In this document: piece by piece, positions 57,543 through 64,000 of the stretch
Position numbering within the stretch: position 1 is the stretch's first letter
Layout of the letters: every line of letters starts with the position of its first letter
Assembly (NCBI GenBank): GCA_002682825.1
Contig: NOKP01000006.1
Location: forward strand, 558,001 to 622,000
Direction: 5' to 3'
DNA length: 64,000 bases
From: Neonectria sp. B-13
Taxonomy: Eukaryota; Ascomycota; Sordariomycetes; Hypocreales; Nectriaceae
Made by a program: the position numbers and the translations under genes
Notes under the pieces: model-generated
What the model was told of the DNA's origin: nothing
Seen by the model: only the letters and a program-made list of their open reading frames with translations
The model's database searches: none

Positions 57543-59101
57543 ATGGCCTCCGATGTAGGGTTGGAGCCTCATGCTCCAGCAGGTTCCAATCCGGTCGATT
57601 ATATTTCTCTGGCAACCAAACGCGACGGCATCACTGCTCTTCTTGGCCACGGCCATGATATCGAGATCCACGAGCTGGACAAGTCGGGCAACATCACCCA
57701 GCGCTGGCTGCACACTCCCGACAACCAGATCATCCCCGTATTTGCATCCCTCCCACAGCTCAAGCACGCCTACTAACTTCTCAACAGGTCTTGGCCAAGG
57801 ACAAGTCGAATAGCTTCATATTTCGCTCCCTGCGCGAGTGGCGCAAGGCTATTTATGACGCGTTCCTCCCGGTTGGATTCCCACACTCTGTCTCGGATGA
57901 CTACTTCGCCTACCAGACCTTCGACTCTCTCCAAGCCTTCTTTTCTACCATCACCGCACTTCTTGCCAACCGTGCTCTTCTCCAGGGCCTCGGAGTCGGC
58001 GATGCCAACTCTTCTGCGACGTTTGCCTTGCTCCTGACTATCCTTAAGGATGCAATGTCCCGCGTTGCTACCATTGTCTTCGCCCAGCAGTTTGGCCTGC
58101 GCATCGAGCCGGATGCGAAGAAGTATCGGTTTCTCGCTGATATGTTCAACGACACCGCCTTCTTCCTTGAGCTGTACAGTCCCTACTTTGGGCCATATTG
58201 CAAGATTGTTGCTCTCACCGTCGGTGAAGCCCTCCGGGCGCTTTGTGGTGTCTCGGCCGGTGCAAGCAAAGCGGCCTTGAGCGTTCACTTTGCGAAGCAT
58301 GACAACCTCGCTGAACTGAACGCGAAAGAAGCAAGCCAGGAAACGGCAGTGGGACTAGTTGGTCTCCTGGTCGGAACCCTTCTCGTCAGGTCTGTTGAAA
58401 ACCACGACAGCGTCGTTTATTTAATGATTGGTCTTGTTTTCGCTCACCTCTGGATGAACTACCTTGGGGTCCGGAGTGTGTGCATGACCAATCTCAACCG
58501 CCAGCGAGCCACGATTCTCTTTCATGAGTACCTCAAGAATGGAACGGTCCTGACTCCAGCTGAAGTTGCCCGACGGGAGCACATTGTCCTCTGGAATCCT
58601 GTTGTTCGCAACCGCCACGGCCAGTCTGTCGCTCGGATCGAAATGGCGGAGAGCTATTGGCACGCTATGGGAGGACGTCACCCTCGCATTAATATTGCGA
58701 TAGTTGATGGTCCCATGCATACCCAGTTCATCTGGTCTCACAGCAGCCGCCAAGTCCCCATCAAGATCCTACTTTGGAAGGGCGCCGAGCCGGTCCACGC
58801 AATCAGCTCTTGGTTCATGGCTTTGGAGATTGCTTGGCTCATGGAGAGAGGTATGGGCTACACGGCGAAACTGGACCAAATCTTCTGTGGAAAGGAATCG
58901 CACTCCAGCCTCTGGAAGGTGGACACTACGATCGAAGGCAAAGATGAGGGAGAGGATTTGAACGAGTACAAGAAACGCTTCGATGAGCGGGAGCTGTGGG
59001 ATGCGATGGCTGCCAAGGGGTGGAATCTGGAGTCGCAGGCGTTTGAGACAGCAGCACCGGTGCGGTTGACCGTCCATACTCGCACGAAGAAGGACCAGTG
59101 A
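57543..59101 (+). CDS. RUS / DUF647 membrane protein
   Basis: Two exons (57543-57737, 57788-59101) give 502 residues; the intron has a CTAAC branch site. The conserved DUF647 (root UVB-sensitive) core is easy to see: FLPVGFPHSVSDDYFAYQTF, LANRALLQGLGVGDANSSAT, ILKDAMSRVATIVFAQQFGL, FRFLADMFND-like and YFGPYCKIVALTVGEALRAL. Further on comes the hydrophobic AVGLVGLLVGTLLV and LMIGLVFAHLWMNYLGVRSV. Plant members act with vitamin B6 homeostasis and auxin transport; fungal members have no settled function. Several membrane-associating helices are predicted in residues 95-330, and the C-terminal 150 residues are soluble. The first exon joins IIP to VLAKDKSNSFIF, which restores the start of the domain. 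Confidence 0.9.
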
Positions 59102-59445
59102 ACGGAAGATGACACAAACGATGGCAGAGAGAATGAGATCCGATTGTCATGATGTCCTATTTTCATGAACAACGGGACAGACCGTGCTAAAACGTGGACC
59201 TAGATCCACTCGGTTAGTTGGGATTCAGATCCCTCAAAGACGATTAACAAGATCGAACAAGTACTGTAGTAGTCTTGTGATATATGTAGTACATGGGAGA
59301 TTTTCCTCGACTGGTTCCTCCAGGCCCCTCCATGGCCAGCATCCCTTGCTGTACATTATTTCCAAACGCCTGACCAAATGGTATCATACATCGTGTCTAA
59401 TTTTGTACACCATTCTTATCAACTCCAAGCTAACGGTGCGATACC
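59102..59445. other. Convergent intergenic region
   Basis: Shared 3' flank of the RUS-family gene (plus) and the heme lyase gene (minus). No further gene seen. Confidence 0.5.
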
Positions 59446-60353
59446 CTACGCCAGCCATGCCCACCTCTTCGCCCGCATCTTGACACCCTCCCAAGTATTC
59501 AGCTTCGGCCGCACGTCCAGGTAGAAGCTTGGCCCGCCCTTGCCGTCTGGTCGTCCGGCATAAAAGTCAATTACGTAGTCGACGCGGGTGCCGCAGCGAT
59601 CAATGACCCAGTCGTGACGGTCGAAGGGCGCAGTGAAGCCGAGAATGGTGTTGATTCGTGCTGTCGGGGTCATGTTGTGGTTCTTGTTGGCGAAGGATTC
59701 GAGCTTGGGGCCGCCGCAACTGTAGGTTATTAGTATCCCGATCGCCTTCCATTGAGGTCGTCCCGTTCAGACAGGTTAGGCTTGCTGAGGACTTACGTTG
59801 TGCCAGCGAGGTACGGGGCCTCCCACTCCTTGATCTCCTTCCACGCTCGCTCGTTGACGGCATTGTGAATTGGCACCACCGTCTTCATGTCGGCGACTCG
59901 AGCATCATAGCCTTTGCGCTTCATGGCCTCAAAGAACATCTTCTCGGAGGGGTACACCCAGTTGCCGGACGGGTCCATGCCAGTCTCCATCTCGTGGTTC
60001 GCCGGCTTCGGAGGAGCCTCGTCTTCATGGTCGACGGGACACACGGCCGGGGGTCCGGATGTTCGAGGGATGGTCGAGACGGTTCGGTCGGTCTCGAGCC
60101 CGCCGCGGGGACGCTCTGCGGGGGCGGGAGTGGCGGCCGGAGAGGAGCTCCATAGGTAGGATGAGACAGTCTGTGTCCAGGACTTGGGCTCGGAACGCGC
60201 GGTGTGGTCGACGGGACAGGCGGAGGGCTTCGCAGGCTGTGGCTGGATCAGGGCCGACTGGGCCTGAGCCTTCTGGGCCTCTGCCTCGCGAGCCTGCGAG
60301 ATCCAGGCGTCGCGGGTCTTGTGGTCGACGGGGCAAGCGGACTGGTCGGCCAT
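59446..60353 (-). CDS. CYC3: Cytochrome c heme lyase (holocytochrome c synthase)
   Basis: Two exons (60353-59797, 59719-59446) give 276 residues. It attaches heme to the CxxCH of cytochrome c in the mitochondrial intermembrane space. The N-terminal half carries three heme-regulatory CPV motifs, SACPVDHKT at residue 6, SACPVDHTA at about 44 and AVCPVDHED at about 103, separated by Ala/Pro/Gln-rich linkers. The catalytic half reads [80 protein letters not shown] and the C-terminal [20 protein letters not shown]. The conserved His-Asn of VPIHNAVNE binds heme in the human enzyme. The junction at LAGTT-CGGPKL is well supported by the family. Confidence 0.96.
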
Positions 60354-61761
60354 TGTGAGGGTTTTGGTTGAGAGAGAGATCCCGGAGGAGGTGGCGTTTG
60401 GTTTGGAAATAATCCCAGGACCTACAGGTACATGGTGCTTTGAATCGGCAATGGCGTAATCCCACGGCTTTCACGGGAAACGGTACTGTAATGCGATCGG
60501 GAGGATTGGCTTGCGGCCGCCGGGTTGCGATGAGGAAAAAAAAGCTTGGGCCGGGATTTTGCCGGGCGGCGGACCGGCGGGACCGGCGAGGTGGCCATCG
60601 CCCGGGAATTCGGTATTCGTTTAGGTGTGTCCTGGATGCGATTAAAGTGCGGCCAAAGCCTTGTAAACTATGGGGAATGACACAAGTGGTGAACGCGGAG
60701 CAATTCAAACTACACTGGTTATCAGATTCCGGGTTTGTACATGATTTGGCAAAAGCCCGTGTGAGACCTGTGTCGATGAACACGACTCGATGTTAGGGGT
60801 CATGAAATCAACACAAATTTCCGGCATTCTTTTTCTCGCAACACTTCTATGTTTCTTAACACCGGAGCAAGCATTAGCCAGGGTAATAGTTTCAACCTCG
60901 AACAAGGCAATTAAACAGGTGTGGTTGAAGACTTGACGAAACTAGCTGCGATAAACTTGTTGTCAAGGGTAGCTCTGTTAGTTGGAGTGGGTAGACTACA
61001 TCCTCATAGTAGGAGTAAGAGAACGATGTTACAGGACGCCATTGATCAACACTAAAGGTCGGGTGCTGTTAACGGTATCTTGAGTTATGCAGGGCCGGGA
61101 ATAATTGCAAGTGAATTTAGCAAGAGAACTACCTTGATCAAATGCCCGCCAGTCCAACGGTGAATTGGAGAGGCTAAAGTTATAGTGCAGTATTGATAAG
61201 TTTCTTTTACCGCTTGGGGGCCTGAGCGCTTGCTTTGGACAGGCTAAAATTGCAGTGAAGACGCGCAGAGAGAACCTACCCTGCCAACGCCCGACGGGTG
61301 ACTTCCCATCGCGTTGGTACTCTGGAGAGGCTAAAATTGCAGTGAAGGATTTGCCTTACGGCGGGAGAGGGTTCGCGAGTGCCTGCTCTAGAGAGGCTAC
61401 AATTGCAGTGAAACTTGGGAATACTCTAAAAAGGTCGAACCTCCCACCTCTCAGAACGGGAGTCAAGTTGAAGAGTCCAGAGCCCAGAGCCCAGACTCGG
61501 CCGAGTGGAGCGTTAGCGCCCACTCTCAGTGCAACCCACTGTGACGCAGCGCTGCATGTGCTGTACGAAATACGACACAGCATGATCAACGTCATGGGGC
61601 CGCTAACCCAGCGGCCGGAAACTCTTATCTCAATAGCCCGTGACACGATCTGAGGTGGTCTCGGCCGCGAATCTCCTCCTCTCAACCAGCGACGCACCAA
61701 AGGCGATACGCGATGTTGGTTTTGGCCTGATATTTCTACTCGACAGTGTTGCTGAGCTGCC
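60354..61761. other. Divergent intergenic region
   Basis: 1.4 kb between the heme lyase (minus) and CLN3 (plus) starts. Bases 60800-61140 are AT-rich. From 61165 to 61413 lie four copies of a 26-bp repeat, listed separately. No gene is called; the 132-codon plus frame at 61255 spans the repeats and shows no domain. Confidence 0.5.
61165..61413. repeat. Interspersed 26-bp repeat, four copies
   Basis: Copies begin at 61165, 61235, 61322 and 61388, each close to CTGGAGAGGCTAAAATTGCA followed by GTGAAG. Copies 2 and 3 differ at two positions, copy 4 has CTACAATT, and copy 1 is the most diverged (CTAAAGTTATAGTGCAG). Spacers of 61, 40 and 44 bp between them are unrelated to each other. Confidence 0.85.
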
Positions 61762-63199
61762 ATGTCTGGCCTTCCGCCGGCCTCGTCCGGCCTCCTGCCT
61801 CTGCCCGGCTCGCCCTCGTCGTCGTGGGCCGTCTATCGCGCGAAGTTGGCCTCCACCTTCAGACGCCCGGAGACGAGAGTGGTTGCTGCATTTTGGCTCT
61901 TTGGTTAGTCCCAGTTGAACTGAGTGTCTTTGTGGGAAACGCGACGTTTCTAACGGGATCGCAGGCCTTATCAACAATGTCCTCTACGTTATCATCCTCT
62001 CGGCCGCCCAGGACCTCGTCGGCTCGCTCCCCAAGGGCGTGGTCCTTCTCGCCGACGTCATGCCCTCGTTCCTCACGAAGCTCGTCGCCCCGTACTTCAT
62101 CCACCGCATCCCCTACGGCGCGCGAATCCTCATATTCATCACCCTGTCCTCGACGGGCATGCTCATGGTCGCCCTGACGCCCGCCACCCAGTCCGTGGCC
62201 GTCAAGCTCATCGGCGTCGTTCTCGCCAGCCTCAGCAGCGGCGGCGGCGAGCTGAGCTTCCTCGGCCTGACGCACTACTACGGACACGTGAGCCTCGCGG
62301 GCTGGGGGTCGGGGACGGGCGCCGCGGGATTGGTGGGCGCGGGGCTGTATGTTTTGTTGACGGACTGGTGGGGGTTCAGCGTCCGAGACAGCCTGCTGTT
62401 CTCGGCGTGCCTGCCCGTAATCATGGTCATCAGCTTCTTTGTGGTCCTTCCACGGGGGCCGCTGAACGACGGGTCGAGACGCAAGGAATACGATGCAGTG
62501 CCGGAGCGAGATCTTGAGGACGACGACGTGGATGATATGCCGCAGGGAACGGCTTCAACGGCTCTGCTTGCCCCAGGGCCATCGGTTGCTTCAACGGCGT
62601 ATTCGGCCCATGCTCCGGCCGGAAGTTCGTCATTTCGGGAGAACTTGCGGAAAGCTAGGGGGCTCTTCTTGCCATATATGCTGCCACTCCTCCTGGTGTA
62701 TGTTGCTGAGTATACTATCAACCAGGGTGTTGCCCCAACACTGCTTTTCCCGCTGGAGGAGTCTCCGTTTTCGGAATTCCGCGGGTTCTATCCGTTCTAT
62801 GGATTTCTCTACCAGCTGGGTGTCTTCATCTCCCGATCTTCGACGCCCTGGTTCCGAATCCACCACCTGTACCTACCGTCGGTGCTACAAGTGGGCAACC
62901 TCATACTCCTGACTCTGCACGCAATCCTCTTCTTCATCCCATCGGTCTACATCATCTTCGTCATCATCTTCTGGGAGGGCCTGCTGGGCGGAGCGGTGTA
63001 CGTCAACTGTTTCGCGGAGATCATGGAGAACGTGCCAGTGGAGGAGCGGGAGTTCAGCCTCGGAGCAACGAGCGTGAGCGACAGCGGGGGTATTTGTATC
63101 GCGGGCTTCATTGGCATCGTGATGGAGACGCGGCTCTGTGACTACCAGGTGGCGCATGGGCGGGACTGGTGTCGACGGATTAATGCACAGCGCGGATGA
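61762..63199 (+). CDS. BTN1: CLN3 / Btn1 (battenin) family protein
   Basis: Two exons (61762-61903, 61965-63199) give 458 residues. It is a multi-pass membrane protein of the vacuole or late endosome, linked to luminal pH and basic amino acid balance in yeast and to Batten disease in humans. The family start [20 protein letters not shown] (split by the intron) is followed by [20 protein letters not shown], the conserved [17 protein letters not shown] loop and [20 protein letters not shown]. After an acidic cytosolic loop (about residues 220-260) come [40 protein letters not shown] and [20 protein letters not shown] with [18 protein letters not shown]. The C-terminus [12 protein letters not shown] closes the family pattern. 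Length is normal for fungi. Confidence 0.95.
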
Positions 63200-64000
63200 G
63201 GCGCGAAGGGTTACGAAGGGTTACGAAGGGGTGTTTATAGGAGTTTTCACTGTTCGGTGTCCCTCGCACTTGGCTATCAAGAGCTAGACTTGAATCTCAT
63301 TGGGGGTCTGGTTGGCTATGATTTAGAGGTTAGGAGTTGACGTCAAGACCTAGGTAGACTACCAAGCGTTGTAGTCTACATACTTGCCTAGTAGGCACTG
63401 TGGATAAAGTCTTAGAGCACACAGTACTATGCAATTAACTGACAGCAGTCAAATCTTGGGGTCTCAGACATGCAGGGAGTTTAACAACCCGGCATTGGCC
63501 AGGGATCAAGGCTCCCCAAGCTGACACTATTGGGATCCAGTCTGTCAGCAGTGAGGCCAAGCGGTAATCTTACCTGGGCATCCCAACAAGGCGCTAGTGC
63601 AAAAAGAACTCAGCAAAACGTGTCGCCTATCTGCAGCCAAAACCAGGCCCAGGGTCAAAGCCAAAGTTCCCTCGGGGTTCGGACGGAACGATGGGGAATG
63701 TCCAATGAATGGCAGCTTACTCCGTGGTACGCCATGCGGAACGGGCATGGGACGATGCGGGCTTCAGATATGGATCAAAAGCTCCAGGGAAGATTCACTA
63801 CCCCTGTGTAATCTATATCGTTGTGACTTGTGGACTGCAGCAATGTGGCCTCCCAGGTTCGTAGCATCATGGCGAGACAACCTCCATCTTTCGAGGACCA
63901 TGATTGGAAGCACAGCCTCACAGCGCTGCAGACGCTTGACATGTGGCGCAATCTATTTCAGCACCTTAATAAGGCTGTGTGGTGATGGTAGCGCTGTTCG
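63200..64000. other. Intergenic to right edge, no gene seen
   Basis: A GGGTTACGAA duplication at about 63208-63229 follows the CLN3 stop. A 93-codon plus frame at 63530 has no domain. Nothing else is recognised. Confidence 0.45.

Noticed and set aside
61165..61413. CRISPR-like array
   Set aside because: Only four imperfect repeats with spacers of uneven length in a eukaryotic nuclear genome, and no cas genes.

Overview
This is nuclear DNA of a filamentous ascomycete (Pezizomycotina, most likely a Sordariomycete). The genes carry short 45-75 nt introns with GT..AG ends and CTAAC/CTGAC-type branch sites. The repertoire fits as well: several Zn2Cys6 regulators, a CYP53 P450, WSC proteins and a SidF/SidL-type siderophore acyltransferase. 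I rebuilt spliced models by hand for 23 protein genes; one runs off the left edge. There is also one NACHT/NLR-like relic. I saw no rRNA, tRNA, CRISPR array or intact transposon.

Layout. 0-10.5 kb: the 3' part of a Zn2Cys6 regulator, the broken NACHT relic, a basic hypothetical protein, a CYP53-type benzoate 4-monooxygenase, a single-pass membrane protein and an ankyrin-repeat protein. 11.6-20.5 kb: a 1096-residue secreted threonine-rich protein with a 15-bp minisatellite in its coding region, a Dal5-type MFS transporter that needs a GC-AG intron, and a beta-carbonic anhydrase. 20.5-39 kb: a Zn2Cys6 regulator, a 1544-residue secreted propeller/Hydin-like/four-WSC protein, a GST, a regulator carrying both C2H2 and Zn2Cys6 fingers, an NmrA-like reductase and a zinc-independent MDR reductase. 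The GST, regulator and reductases may form a small detoxification or aromatic-metabolism group.

41.6-48.2 kb: conserved housekeeping genes, namely ADE2 (purine synthesis), the mitochondrial calcium uniporter MCU and the siderophore acyltransferase. 49-55 kb: gene-poor and repeat-rich. It holds a small Cys-rich protein, a 167-bp duplication, CA and CT microsatellites, an unrecognised protein with four GAWV/GAYV motifs, and an 80-bp tandem repeat. 55.7-63.2 kb: again conserved genes: mevalonate diphosphate decarboxylase, an RUS/DUF647 membrane protein, cytochrome c heme lyase, and a CLN3/Btn1 lysosomal membrane protein preceded by four copies of an unexplained 26-bp interspersed repeat.

The signals I find least explained are: (1) the GGGAT-rich divergent promoter at 33.5-34.0 kb, which contains a 23-bp near-perfect inverted repeat; (2) the GAWV-repeat orphan protein and the repeats around it; (3) the interspersed 26-bp repeats upstream of CLN3; and (4) the two very large accessory surface proteins. 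All identifications come from reading motifs; no database search was run.
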